Notes under the pieces: model-generated
What the model was told of the DNA's origin: nothing
Seen by the model: the letters and a program-made list of their open reading frames with translations, nothing else
Databases searched by the model: none
Translations under genes and position numbers: made by a program
Source of the DNA: an uncultured Campylobacter sp.
GTDB lineage: Bacteria > Campylobacterota > Campylobacteria > Campylobacterales > Campylobacteraceae
Assembly: GCF_938030785.1 (NCBI RefSeq)
Contig: NZ_CALHIK010000118.1
Coordinates: 1-61,282 of the forward strand
Length of the DNA stretch: 61,282 bases
Direction of reading: 5' to 3'
Shown here: positions 26,325 to 35,783 of the stretch, in pieces
Position numbering within the stretch: the first letter of the stretch is position 1
How the letters are laid out: the number at the start of each line of letters is the position of its first letter

Positions 26325-28658
26325 TTATTTGTTTAAATTTTTGATCTTTTGTTGATCCAGCGGCAGGTCGGAGCGGATTTTTATTATGACCGTATCGTCG
26401 CCGTGAGCGCCACCGCCTATTAAAACGCCTCCGTCATCCGTGCTTACGGCGCTTTTGAGCCAAAAATCTTGCAATTTCGCTTTGTTTTCGCGCAATATAT
26501 TGCCGTCCAGATCAAGCTCTAAAAATATCGTCTGATCCTCCGAAACGTCGTTTGCGCCGATTAGAAGTAGCCCCTCTTTGTAGTTTGCTAATTTATAGGT
26601 CGCGTTTAGCGTGTCGGGCAGATCGCAGACGCCGCGATCTCTTCCGCAAATCTGCTTTCTCCAAATTTTATTGCCTAAGGCATCAAATTTTGCGATATTT
26701 GCGCCGAATTTTGCCAGTAGAAATATCGATCCATCCTTTGCTTTTAACAGCTGCGCTTTCTGATCGATTACAAGCTCGTCAGAGGCGCCGCTCTCCTTCG
26801 TGCGGGCGAAATTTACGCTCTTATGCCAAAGCTCCTCGCCCTTAGCGTTAAATTTTAAAAATCCATCTTTTTCGATGATGAGCAGGATCTCGCTTTCGGA
26901 TATTTTGGCTATCCTTGTCATGGTGCCGTCAAACGGCCTTTTGCTCTTTGCGATATTTAGCTTTTTCTTCCATAGCAGTTTTTCTCTCTCGTAAAAGCGC
27001 AGATCGTCGTTTTCGTCTATCGCGGCAAATTTATCGCTGAAGCTCGCTAATTCTTTAAATTTAAGCGGAAATTCGTAGATTATCTTTTTCGTTTTGGCGT
27101 CTAAAATTTGATTATCCAAAAGCGCGTACGAGTCCATCGCCGCTACCGGCATATTGGCTGCGGACACCATATTTAATTTTTTGCGCCAAAGCTCCGCTCC
27201 CTGCTCGCTTAACGCAACTAGCGAGACTCGGTATTCGTCGTTTGCGCTTGCAAGAAGCAGATATCCTTGCGGAGATTTTATTATGTTATCGACGGTTCTA
27301 AAGCCGTTTTTAGCGTAAGGAAGTTCCCAGATCGCGCCTTTTTCTTCAGGGCTTTTTTCGGCTAAAATTTCATTTTGCATCTGCGCAGATTGAACGGATT
27401 TCTCGGCGGAGCTTAACGAAGCGCGATCAAGCCCGCTTATGAACGCTCCGTTTCTCGTAAAGTAGGAAAAGAAAAGATATTTGCCGCGAGACTCGACGCT
27501 TACGCCCTTTAGGCTCTGCGGAAAGAGATATCTTTTTATCGGAGCGGGGTCGAGTTTGTTGCTAAAATCGATCAGATCCACGCTTGGAAACTTCCCCTTT
27601 TCGGATATTTTTTTGCCTAAGTAGGCTAAATTTAGATCCTCTATGACTTTAAAATTATTTAAATGTGCGCCGCTGTAATATGCGCTTGATTGGGCCGTGT
27701 CGTTTTCGCCTAAATCATATAGCCCAAATTCGTTCCAATTGGATGAAAATACCCGCTTGCCGTCTTTGGATAGCGCCATTTTATCGATTTCTAAATACGG
27801 ATGAGCGATATAGCGGATCTGCTTTAAGATATTAGAGCTTTGCGCGGCATTTGCGCGGTACCTATCCATATCCGATATATCTAAAATATAAAACCCCGTC
27901 CAGCTTGCCAGCAAGAGTTCGTTTTTAGATAGTAGTTTCAGATCGCCGAGCTCCTTTATTTCGGATAATCTATGCGGTGCGCAAGCGTAATCGTATTCCT
28001 GCTTAGTGACTTTGGAAGGGGCGATAAAATAAGCAAGCTGCGTAAATTTATCATCTTTTACGTCATAGGCGGTAAGGGTGCTAAAAAAATCCTTCGCAAA
28101 AAGGGTGCGCCCGTCGGCTGAAAGCTCTATTTTATTTACAAATCGCGCCTCAAGCCGAGCCGAAATTTTAATATCCCTTCGGTCGCTAAGATCCAGCTTA
28201 TAAATTCCGAAATTTGGATCTGCGACGAATAGACTTTTGCCGTCTTTGCTCTGCGCGATATCTATGTAAGCGGGATCAAGCTCGTGTTGCGGAAAAGAAA
28301 ATATGCCCGCAAGCCTTAGAGTGTGCGGCTCGGTAACATCGATCAGGACGATACCGCCCTTGTCGTCGCCCAAACCGAAGAGCGTATTTTGATCTTCAGA
28401 AAGGCGCAGCTCGTAAATTTCAAACGGAAGCTTAAGCGCGTTTTTTGCAAGCTCTCTTTCCTCTAAATTTAGCTCTTGCAGCGCGCCGCCACGCTTTTTG
28501 GCAGCGGCAAGATCGCTTTTAATGATTAAAATTTCATCCTCTTTAAGCGATTTTGCGGTCTCTTTGGCAGCCGAAAAATTTTGAGTCGCCGCGCAAATTT
28601 ATCAGATAAAAACAGAAGCGGCTAAAATTTTAACTATAAAATTTCGCTTTACTTTCAT
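26325..28658 (-). pseudogene. Exported beta-propeller-like protein gene with two in-frame stops in the signal peptide
   Basis: The long open part (from a TTG at 28373) encodes 682 residues of repeated beta segments, such as SKDGKSLFVADPNFGIYKLD, LSADGRTLFAKDF and LSKDGKRVFSSNW. The second half reads like PQQ-type blades (GAELWRKKLN, GEELWHKSVN, GNKIWRKQ). The same frame continues upstream without a stop to ATG 28658 except for TGA TAA at 28604-28599. Those two stops cut the signal peptide MKVKRNFIVKILAASVFI from ICAATQNFSAAK. Export is therefore broken unless the stops are bypassed or are errors. It lies 17 bases after slt in the same operon. Confidence 0.75.
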
Positions 28659-28675
28659 TTCGCCGCCTCGTAAAT

Positions 28676-30340
28676 TTATCTAAAATCGTCGCTTCTGCTC
28701 GGTATCAGCAGATCTTGCAACTCCTGCTGCACCGAGATTTTCGCGCGCGGATCGAGGATCTGCGAGTAGATGATGAAGTTTGCAAGCACCTTTTTGCCGT
28801 AGTCCCTGCTCTCGGCATACGGCACGAGCTCCATGCTAAGCCACGGCTCGAATTTGCCCTTATTAAACATATCGCCGCGCTGAAGCATCTTTTTGACGAG
28901 CCCGAGCCCGCCGTTGTAAGCGTATGCGATGAAAACCGGGCTGTAAATTTTGCGCTCTAACCAGTCGATGTGGATGTTGGCGAAGCGGTAAGCGACTTCC
29001 GGGCGGAACATATCGTCTTGATCGAAGCCGTCGATTTTGAGTTGTTTTTTGCCGATTTCGTTAGCCAAAAACGGCATAAATTGCATCATCCCAAGCGCAT
29101 ACGACGTAGATACCGATGCGGGCACGAAGCGGCTCTCTTGGCGAGCGAGCGCTAAAATAAGCGCTTTGCGGCGGTTATCGCCGTCGCCGATATACTCCAT
29201 AAACGGCGTCGGATAAAAGTTGTCCTTACCGCCGCTTGCTTTATTCATGATGTATGAGTACTCGCCGATGCTTTGCTTAGTATCGAATTTTTTGGCAAAT
29301 TCCAAAAGCTGCTCGCGAGACATCCTATCGGCGCTATTTTTCGTGCGAACCCAAGCGAAAGGATCGGTTATGTCGTAGCCCTCGATGGAATTTTTAGCGG
29401 GGTTTGGGATGATGATGTTTAAATTTTTATTTCCCGAAATCTCTTTGGCATAAAGCGCATAGAGGCTGTAGTATTCGCTTGCAGCCAGCTCCTTTACGAT
29501 ATTTTGATCTCCGCTTAGCAGATATACCCAAAATTTCGCATTGTGCACGTCGTGAGGCTTCTCAAAGCTCGCAGCCGCGCGGCTAAAAAACGCAAGCGCA
29601 GCCCCTTCATCATTCTGCATGACGGCGTTTACGCCGAGCATAAACGCTACGTCTTTATCCACGGCCAGCGGATCGACGCCGATAAGCGAGCGGCGCAGGC
29701 GCGGGTATTTGCGGTTGATTAGCGCGTCGTTAAGAACCGCCTTAAAGCTTGGCTGAGCGCTTAGGCCTGTAACGAAGGTCGCGTCCGCGTCGATGTCGAT
29801 CAGGGCGTCCTTGCCGGAGCTTTTTAGATAATTGTAATATAAAAAGTAGTTTTGCGCGTTGCGGCTCTGCATAAAATACTCGCTCGGATTTTCGTCGTTA
29901 AATCCGCGCAGTAAATTTACGGCGTTTCGCGAAGCCGCGTCTTGGTGACTCTCTAGCTGCGAAGCGAGCGTCTCGCGCACGGACGGGCTTAGCTTGGCGA
30001 TGAAATTTGGATATGAGCGCGCCTTTTTGCAGGTTAAATTTGCGTCTAAAATATTGGAGGGGGTAACGCCTGCACATCGATCCGGACGTTTAGGGGCTTT
30101 GGCGATGCCGAAAATTCTATCGAGCTTATCTTTTAGCTTGCCTTTGTAGCGAAAGATACTCTGTTTTAAAATTTTAATCTCCGCTTTGTTGTATTTCGTC
30201 TCGTCGATCAAGCGATAGATGTAATAATCCTTAGCTAGGGATTTGGGCTCGTTTTTGATCTCCTCGTAGCTTAAAATTTTACCGCTACTTGCGGCGTACA
30301 GCAGTCCCAAAACAAGGCTAAATTTCAGAAATATTTTCAA
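28676..30340 (-). CDS. slt: Soluble lytic murein transglycosylase
   Basis: A 554-residue periplasmic enzyme that cleaves peptidoglycan glycan strands with formation of 1,6-anhydro ends. It has a signal peptide (MKIFLKFSLVLGLLYAASSG), a long helical superhelix domain, and a C-terminal SLT domain from about residue 385. The catalytic glutamate lies in LALARQESRF (about E402), followed by SYALGMMQFMP and AYAYNGG, the standard GLMQ and NAG-type motifs. It is the third gene of gltX-yggT-slt and overlaps yggT by four bases. Confidence 0.88.
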   Translation of the reverse strand: MKIFLKFSLVLGLLYAASSGKILSYEEIKNEPKSLAKDYYIYRLIDETKYNKAEIKILKQSIFRYKGKLKDKLDRIFGIAKAPKRPDRCAGVTPSNILDANLTCKKARSYPNFIAKLSPSVRETLASQLESHQDAASRNAVNLLRGFNDENPSEYFMQSRNAQNYFLYYNYLKSSGKDALIDIDADATFVTGLSAQPSFKAVLNDALINRKYPRLRRSLIGVDPLAVDKDVAFMLGVNAVMQNDEGAALAFFSRAAASFEKPHDVHNAKFWVYLLSGDQNIVKELAASEYYSLYALYAKEISGNKNLNIIIPNPAKNSIEGYDITDPFAWVRTKNSADRMSREQLLEFAKKFDTKQSIGEYSYIMNKASGGKDNFYPTPFMEYIGDGDNRRKALILALARQESRFVPASVSTSYALGMMQFMPFLANEIGKKQLKIDGFDQDDMFRPEVAYRFANIHIDWLERKIYSPVFIAYAYNGGLGLVKKMLQRGDMFNKGKFEPWLSMELVPYAESRDYGKKVLANFIIYSQILDPRAKISVQQELQDLLIPSRSDDFR

Positions 30341-30633
30341 ATGACCGTCCTATTGATGATATAGATTATCGCGCTGTCAAAGAAGTTAAGCACGAGTAGG
30401 ATAAGAAGCGGCGAAAGATCAAACCCGCCGAAAGTCGTAGGCAGATAGCGACGCACCAGCGCAAACGCGGGCTCGGTAAGCGCAGAGATGACGCGGAAGA
30501 TTTTATAAAATTTACCGAACGGATTTGGGCGGATGAAGCTCAAAACGCAGGCGATAAAGATCACGATCATATAGGCTTGCAGCGCGTAGTGTAGGGTGAT
30601 GAGCGCGCCGTAGATCAGGCTGTTTGCTAGCAT
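30337..30633 (-). CDS. YggT family integral membrane protein
   Basis: A 98-residue protein with two hydrophobic halves. The segment SFIRPNPFGKFYKIFRVISALTEP carries the YggT landmarks (a P-x-P turn and the LTEP motif), followed by a second membrane span FDLSPLLILLVLNFF. The family is widespread and of poorly defined function; relatives have been linked to osmotic shock and cell division. It overlaps gltX by seven bases and slt by four, so it belongs to the same transcript. Confidence 0.85.
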   Translation of the reverse strand: MLANSLIYGALITLHYALQAYMIVIFIACVLSFIRPNPFGKFYKIFRVISALTEPAFALVRRYLPTTFGGFDLSPLLILLVLNFFDSAIIYIINRTVI

Positions 30634-31934
30634 ACGATCTCCTTTAAATCGGCGCGGATCAGCGGATACAGCTCGCTAAGCTCCGGTCCGTGCGGCGCGC
30701 CGGTTATCAAAAACCTAAGCGGCATAAACAAACTCTTGCCTTTTAAATTTGTAGCCTGCGAAAGCGCCGCTTTGAAATCATTAAATTCCATTGGAGCGCC
30801 GTTTGAGCTTAATAAATTTAAGATCGCCTCTCGCAGCGCCTGCGCCTGCGCCGCCCACTCCTGCGGGATATCTTTCGCGCCGTAGATCGCTGCGATCTTT
30901 TCTTTGATCTGTGGGATAAGGCTAGTTTCTTGAGTGTAAAATTTTATCAAAGGCGCAAATTTCGGCTCAAGCTCAAAAAGCTCCGCCAGGCGCTGTTCGC
31001 TCGCTCTTTTGATATGCTCGCGGTTTATAAAGGCGAGTTTGTCCTCGTCAAATTTTGCCGGGCTTTTTGAAATTTTGGCGATGTCGAAAAACTCCACCGC
31101 CTCATCCATGCTAAAGACCTCGCGCGGCGTTTTGTTGCCCAGCAGGATCAGATAGTTCGCGATCGCCTCGGGCAGGTAGCCGCTTTGAAGCAGCCATTTT
31201 ACCGACGAGCTATCCTCGCGCTTGCTCATCTTTTTGCCTTCGGAATTTAATATGATCGGCAGGTGGGCGTATCTGATCTCGCCGTCGTAGCCGAGGCTTT
31301 GGCGGATCCAGTTTTGCTTTGGGGTGTTTGAGACGTGATCCTCGCCGCGGATTACGAAGCTCACGCCCTGCATCATATCGTCGCAGGCGCAGGCGAAGTT
31401 ATACGTAGGCGTCTTGTCCGCGCGCATTATGACAAAGCTGTCGATATTCTGCGGCTCAAATGCGATACGGCCCTTGATCGCGTCGGTAAATTCCAGCGCG
31501 TGATCCGGCTTTTTAAGGCGGATAGTAAAGGGCTTCTCGCAGTTTAGCACCTCCTCGTCGCTTAAATGCTCGCAGTGCCCGTCGTAGCGATAAGCCTCGC
31601 CAGCGTCCTTGGCGGCTTGCTTTTTCGCTTCCAGCTCCTCCTCGCTGCAAAAACAACAAAACGCCTTTTTCTCGGAGAGTAACTTAGCTGCGAATTGCTG
31701 ATGAAATTTTAAATTTTTGCTTTGATAATACAGGCTCTGCCACGAGATGCCGAAGCGCTTTAAAATTTCGATTATCTCTTGATCTTTGCCTTCGATATTG
31801 CGCGCGGTGTCGGTATCTTCGATACGCAAAATAAAGCCGCTTTTATCCTGCAGTGAGCAGATGTAGTTAAAAATAGCCGCGCGTAAATTTCCGATATGCA
31901 TATCGCCGGTGGGCGACGGAGCGAAGCGATACAA
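30627..31934 (-). CDS. gltX: Glutamyl-tRNA synthetase
   Basis: A 435-residue class I synthetase charging tRNA with glutamate. The HIGH motif appears as HIGN at residues 13-16 after RFAPSPTGDM, and the KMSKR motif as KKMSKRED near 230-237. A cysteine-rich zinc segment (FCCFCSEEE, then HCEH) lies near 93-120. Campylobacter carry two such enzymes because they use indirect Gln-tRNA charging. This copy matches the one I recall beside yggT and slt. It is the first gene of the operon and divergent from mscL. Confidence 0.9.
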   Translation of the reverse strand: MYRFAPSPTGDMHIGNLRAAIFNYICSLQDKSGFILRIEDTDTARNIEGKDQEIIEILKRFGISWQSLYYQSKNLKFHQQFAAKLLSEKKAFCCFCSEEELEAKKQAAKDAGEAYRYDGHCEHLSDEEVLNCEKPFTIRLKKPDHALEFTDAIKGRIAFEPQNIDSFVIMRADKTPTYNFACACDDMMQGVSFVIRGEDHVSNTPKQNWIRQSLGYDGEIRYAHLPIILNSEGKKMSKREDSSSVKWLLQSGYLPEAIANYLILLGNKTPREVFSMDEAVEFFDIAKISKSPAKFDEDKLAFINREHIKRASEQRLAELFELEPKFAPLIKFYTQETSLIPQIKEKIAAIYGAKDIPQEWAAQAQALREAILNLLSSNGAPMEFNDFKAALSQATNLKGKSLFMPLRFLITGAPHGPELSELYPLIRADLKEIVC

Positions 31935-32048
31935 TTTAGGTCCTTTGGGTTTAAATTTAAGCTCGGATTATACTTTTTACTTCCTAATAAAAAGCAAAAA
32001 CAAAGCAAAAATAGGCTAATATCGGCGCATCTTATTCAAGGAGACAAT

Positions 32049-32453
32049 ATGGGTTTCATTCAGGAATTCAAAGAATTCGCGATGAAAGGCAACGTCATCG
32101 ATATGGCGGTGGGCGTCGTCATCGGCGGGGCTTTCGGCAAGATCGTAACCTCGCTCGTAAGCGACATCATGATGCCGGTTTTAGGACTTCTTACGGGAGG
32201 AATGAATTTTACCGACCTTAAGATCGTGCTAAAAGAAGCGGTGGGACAGACCCCGGCCGTTACGATAAACTACGGCTCGTTTATCCAGGTAACGGTTGAT
32301 TTCATCATCATCGCGTTTTGTATATTCTGCGCGATCAAGGCGATTAATAAGCTTAAAAAGCCCGCCGAGCCCGCGCCTGAGCCGGCAGCACCTGCCGAGC
32401 CTAGCGAAGAGATCAAGCTTCTTAGCGAGATAAGAGATCTGCTAAAAAAATAG
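32049..32453 (+). CDS. mscL: Large-conductance mechanosensitive channel
   Basis: A 134-residue channel that opens under membrane tension to protect cells from osmotic downshock. I use ATG 32049, preceded by AAGGAGAC; an upstream in-frame extension runs into the divergent gltX start region. It shows the classic N-terminal helix (FIQEFKEFAMKGNVIDMAVG), TM1 with GVVIGGAFGKIV, a periplasmic loop, TM2 (VTVDFIIIAFCIFCAIKAINK) and a C-terminal helix bundle (EIKLLSEIRDLLKK). A Pro/Ala/Glu linker precedes that helix. The Crp-like gene starts nine bases after its stop. Confidence 0.95.
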   Translation: MGFIQEFKEFAMKGNVIDMAVGVVIGGAFGKIVTSLVSDIMMPVLGLLTGGMNFTDLKIVLKEAVGQTPAVTINYGSFIQVTVDFIIIAFCIFCAIKAINKLKKPAEPAPEPAAPAEPSEEIKLLSEIRDLLKK

Positions 32454-32462
32454 GTCGCGGCG

Positions 32463-33101
32463 ATGATCGAAAAAATTCCTTATTTCAAAGCTCTAAATGC
32501 GGCGCAGATCAAGCGTTTGGAGCAGATTAGCATCCACAAAAGCTACAAAAAGGGCGAAATTTTATTTTTCGAGGGCGAGCGCTCGCAGTATCTACTGGTC
32601 CTGCTAAAAGGAATTTTAAAAATCTATAAAACCTCCGCGAAGGGGCGAGAGATCCATATGCACGAGATCCGCCCCATCTCGCTTGTCGCCGAGATGGTAA
32701 ATTTCGAAGAGACGAGCTATCCTGCTAGCGGCGTGTTTTCTACAAACGGCGAGGTGCTAAAGATCGATTATGAGAAATTTAAAAACGAGTTTATGAGCGA
32801 TCCAAAAATTTGCCTAGAGCTTTTAAAATCGATGTCCGAGAAGATCCGCGCGCTAAATGCGGTCGTCGATAATCAGGTCGTGCTAAACTGCGACGGCAAA
32901 ATCGCTAAGTTTATCAGCGAAAATTTCGACATCTTTACGAGCACGAAATATACGAAGCTGGCTAAAATTTTAAACGTCACCCCCGAGACTTTTTCGCGCA
33001 CCATCACTAAATTTAAAAAGAGCGGGGCTCTCATTTTGGACGAGGAGCACAATATCGCGAGCTTCGATCAACATAAGCTGGACGAATATATCCAAGGCTA
33101 G
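32463..33101 (+). CDS. Crp/Fnr family transcriptional regulator
   Basis: A 212-residue protein with an N-terminal cyclic-nucleotide-binding-type beta roll (about 10-115: KKGEILFFEGERSQYLLVLL, KGILKIYK) and a C-terminal winged helix (about 145-205: TKLAKILNVTPETFSRTITK is the recognition region). It lacks the N-terminal cysteine cluster of FNR, so oxygen sensing by an iron-sulfur centre is unlikely. The effector is unknown. It may control the neighbouring envelope genes. It sits between mscL and the phosphoesterase with short gaps, suggesting one transcript. Confidence 0.85.
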   Translation: MIEKIPYFKALNAAQIKRLEQISIHKSYKKGEILFFEGERSQYLLVLLKGILKIYKTSAKGREIHMHEIRPISLVAEMVNFEETSYPASGVFSTNGEVLKIDYEKFKNEFMSDPKICLELLKSMSEKIRALNAVVDNQVVLNCDGKIAKFISENFDIFTSTKYTKLAKILNVTPETFSRTITKFKKSGALILDEEHNIASFDQHKLDEYIQG

Positions 33102-33104
33102 AGT

Positions 33105-34232
33105 TTGAAAAGCGCCTATATTTTCCCGATCGTCGGCACGATTTTATTTCTGTTTTTTAATCTTTACGTTTACAAATCGCTCAGTGCACGCTTTGCGTCA
33201 TATAAAAATTTTGGGGCGTTTCGCCCCGCTTTGATCTTGCTTTGCGTAGTTTTAGCGATCTTTGACGCGATCTTTTTTGCGGGATTCACCCCCGGCGTGA
33301 GCTTTAAAAACGAGCTGCTTTATAAGGTCTGCGTATTTTGCGCGGCGGTGACTTTATCTCTTTTTTTCCTCTGCCTTGCTTACGATGTGCTAAGCGCCGC
33401 CACGCACGTGGCTAAATTTAGCGAAAATAGGCGAAAATTTTTAAAGACCTCTATCGACGTAACCTTCGTAATAATGACGTTTAGCTACCTATTTAAAGGC
33501 TTTTTCAATGCGCTTAAGCAGCCCAAGATCACCGAGTGCGAAATAAAAATCAGAAATTTAGCTCGCGAGCTAAATTTCGCCGTCATCTCGGACGTGCATC
33601 TGGGCGAGTTTTTGAAAAAGGAGTTTTTGCAAGGCGTCGTAGCGCGGATAAACTCGCTAAGCTTCGACGCGCTGCTGATCGTGGGCGATATGTTTGATCT
33701 GCGCTCGGATGAGCTCAGGGATATTTTGCAGCCTCTTGAGGCGATCAAAAAGCCTATCTTTTTCGTCGCGGGCAACCACGAGTATTACCGCGGCGATGCG
33801 AGCGGGCTTATAAAAGCGATGCAAGCTCTCGGAGTGCGAGTGCTGCAAAACGAAAGCGTGGAATTTGAGGGGCTAAATTTAATGGGCGTGCACGATCTTA
33901 GCGGCTTTCGCTTCGGATATATGCAGCCTGATCTAAGCGCTGCGCTAGCGCAGGCAGACCCCGATAAACCAAAAATTTTACTCGCTCATCAGCCCAAATA
34001 CGTCGTGGATTTCGTGCGCGACGAGGTCGATCTGTGTATCTGCGGGCACACGCACGCGGGGCAAATTTTCCCGTGGACGCTTTTGGTGCTGCTTAGCCAG
34101 AAGTATCTTTACGGGCTGTATAACGACGGACTGAAGCAAATCTACGTAAGCAGCGGCGTAGGGTTTTGGGGCCCGCCGATAAGGGTTTTTGCGGATGCCG
34201 AGATCGCGCTGCTTAAGCTTAGAAAGGCATAG
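33105..34232 (+). CDS. Membrane-anchored metallophosphoesterase (YaeI-like)
   Basis: A 375-residue protein starting at TTG 33105. About four hydrophobic spans occupy residues 1-130. The C-terminal calcineurin-like phosphoesterase domain shows all metal motifs: ISDVHLGEF near 161-169, GDMFDLRSDE near 203, GNHEYYRG near 224 and CGHTHAGQIFP near 310. Relatives act on lipids such as UDP-diacylglucosamine or on phosphodiesters. The substrate here is unknown, although the adjacent psd gene suggests envelope lipid metabolism. The psd ATG directly follows its stop. Confidence 0.85.
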   Translation: MKSAYIFPIVGTILFLFFNLYVYKSLSARFASYKNFGAFRPALILLCVVLAIFDAIFFAGFTPGVSFKNELLYKVCVFCAAVTLSLFFLCLAYDVLSAATHVAKFSENRRKFLKTSIDVTFVIMTFSYLFKGFFNALKQPKITECEIKIRNLARELNFAVISDVHLGEFLKKEFLQGVVARINSLSFDALLIVGDMFDLRSDELRDILQPLEAIKKPIFFVAGNHEYYRGDASGLIKAMQALGVRVLQNESVEFEGLNLMGVHDLSGFRFGYMQPDLSAALAQADPDKPKILLAHQPKYVVDFVRDEVDLCICGHTHAGQIFPWTLLVLLSQKYLYGLYNDGLKQIYVSSGVGFWGPPIRVFADAEIALLKLRKA

Positions 34233-35198
34233 ATGAGAAGTTTTATTTCGAGGATTTTCGGGATTATCGCCGCGGTGGAATTCCCTAAATTTATACAAAA
34301 TTTTATCAACCGCAAATATGTGGAATTTTTCAAAATCGATATGAGCGAATTTGATCCGCCGCAAAGCTACGCGAGCCTAAATGCGCTTTTTACTCGCCGC
34401 TTGCTGCGCCCGCGCGAGATAGCGGCAGACGAGCTAGCCTTCATAAGCCCTAGCGACGGCGTGGTCTTTGAGAGCGGATGCTGCGCCGATCTGCGGGCTT
34501 TTAGCGTAAAGGGCTGCGAATACAGCCTTAGCGAGCTGTTGGGGCGGACGTTTACGGCGAGCGAAAGCGGCGGAGCGGTTAAAAATTTAGATGACGCCGC
34601 GGACGCCGCGCAAGCAAAAATCATAGGCGGCGGCGCAACTTATGCTGCGAGCGGCGTGCAGGCTGAAATTTATAGCGATGAAAGCGGTGCGAGCCGCGAA
34701 ACGAGTGCAATCGGCACCCAAGGCGGCGTAAATTTAAGCTACGCAAACATCTATCTAAGCCCGCGCGATTATCATCATTATCACGCGCCTTGCGATCTGA
34801 GCGTGCTGCAGGCGCTTTATATACCCGCCGATCTTTACAGCGTGGCGAAGAAATTTTTACTTAAAATTCCAAACCTCTACGTCAAAAACGAGCGCGTGAT
34901 TTTAAAGTGCAAGATGCGTAACGGCGGGATTTTATGGATGGTTTTCGTGGGCGCCTTAAACGTCGGCAAGATGAGATTTGATTTCGATACGCGAATACAA
35001 ACGAATGCGTGCGCGAATAGAGCTGAGGCGCTTTACGAATATGAAAATTTAAGCTTTAAAAAGGGCGAGCATCTGGGAAATTTCGAACTGGGATCTACGA
35101 TCGTGCTCGTAGCGCAAAGCGAGTTTTTAAAATTTAGCGTTTCGTCTGAAACTGCCGTCAAATTTTCACAAAAAATCGGCGAACTAGGCAAATTTTAG
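34233..35198 (+). CDS. psd: Phosphatidylserine decarboxylase proenzyme, with internal insert
   Basis: A 321-residue membrane-associated enzyme making phosphatidylethanolamine. The self-cleavage site that generates the pyruvoyl group is visible as LGST in NFELGSTIVLVAQSEF near residue 285. SPSDGVVFE near 72-80 and LSPRDYHHYHAPCD near 172-185 are conserved elements. Between residues about 108 and 165 lies a low-complexity Gly/Ala/Ser segment (DDAADAAQAKIIGGGATYAA and beyond). It is absent from the usual enzyme of about 265 residues and resembles the inserts in priA, queC and ybeY. The flanking core is intact, so the enzyme is probably active. Confidence 0.9.
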   Translation: MRSFISRIFGIIAAVEFPKFIQNFINRKYVEFFKIDMSEFDPPQSYASLNALFTRRLLRPREIAADELAFISPSDGVVFESGCCADLRAFSVKGCEYSLSELLGRTFTASESGGAVKNLDDAADAAQAKIIGGGATYAASGVQAEIYSDESGASRETSAIGTQGGVNLSYANIYLSPRDYHHYHAPCDLSVLQALYIPADLYSVAKKFLLKIPNLYVKNERVILKCKMRNGGILWMVFVGALNVGKMRFDFDTRIQTNACANRAEALYEYENLSFKKGEHLGNFELGSTIVLVAQSEFLKFSVSSETAVKFSQKIGELGKF

Positions 35199-35239
35199 TA
35201 AATTTTTATCTAAAATTTAGATATTTTCCGTTTAACTAA

Positions 35240-35290
35240 AATTAATTTTATTTAAATTTGGCTATAATCATCCCACTTTAAATCAAAGGA
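35240..35290 (+). promoter_or_regulatory. Promoter and ribosome site of the pseudopilin gene
   Basis: A TATAAT hexamer at 35263-35268, in the context TTTGGCTATAATC, gives a good -10 box 29 bases before the start codon. It is preceded by AT-rich T tracts as is usual for Campylobacter promoters. AAAGGA at 35285-35290 is the ribosome site. Confidence 0.6.
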
Positions 35291-35296
35291 TTTAAC

Positions 35297-35779
35297 ATGA
35301 AAAATTTAAAAGCTTTTACGATGATCGAGCTTGTTTTCGTCATCGTCGTTTTAGGTATTTTGGCGGGCATCGCGGTGCCTAGATTGGCCGCTACGCGCGA
35401 TGATGCCACGATCGCTAAGATGCGTGGGGATATCGCCGCCATTAGAAGCGGACTTTCGCTAGTTAGAAGCGAGAATATGATGAGGGGCGTGACTAGCTGG
35501 CCAGGTCTTGAAGGCGATCCCGATGTGGCTGGCACGCTTTTTGAAGGTGTGTTACAGCAGCCTATCTATCCTATGAGAGCTGGCGGAAGAAACGGCTGGA
35601 TTTTAGTTGCGGACGGCGGCAATAATGCCGCATCTACATATACAGCTACCGTTGCCGGTCAAACGACTACTTTTAACTACTATCCGACTGCGGCTTCTAG
35701 ACCTGCAGGCTCAACGGTTAATGTAGGTTCATTCGACTGCAATCATCAACAGCCTCTTTGTCAATCCTTAGCTCAATAG
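35297..35779 (+). CDS. Type II secretion/pilus-type pseudopilin
   Basis: A 160-residue protein with a type IV prepilin leader: MKNLKA then FTMIELVFVIVVLGILAGIA, with the conserved glutamate at position five of the mature protein. Position -1 is alanine instead of the usual glycine, which is uncommon but tolerated by some prepilin peptidases. The mature part has a long helix followed by a small globular domain with two cysteines near the C-terminus (DCNHQQPLC). Campylobacter use such pseudopilins in a transformation/secretion machine. None of the other parts are in the window. It lies four bases before priA. Confidence 0.85.
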   Translation: MKNLKAFTMIELVFVIVVLGILAGIAVPRLAATRDDATIAKMRGDIAAIRSGLSLVRSENMMRGVTSWPGLEGDPDVAGTLFEGVLQQPIYPMRAGGRNGWILVADGGNNAASTYTATVAGQTTTFNYYPTAASRPAGSTVNVGSFDCNHQQPLCQSLAQ

Positions 35780-35783
35780 CTAA

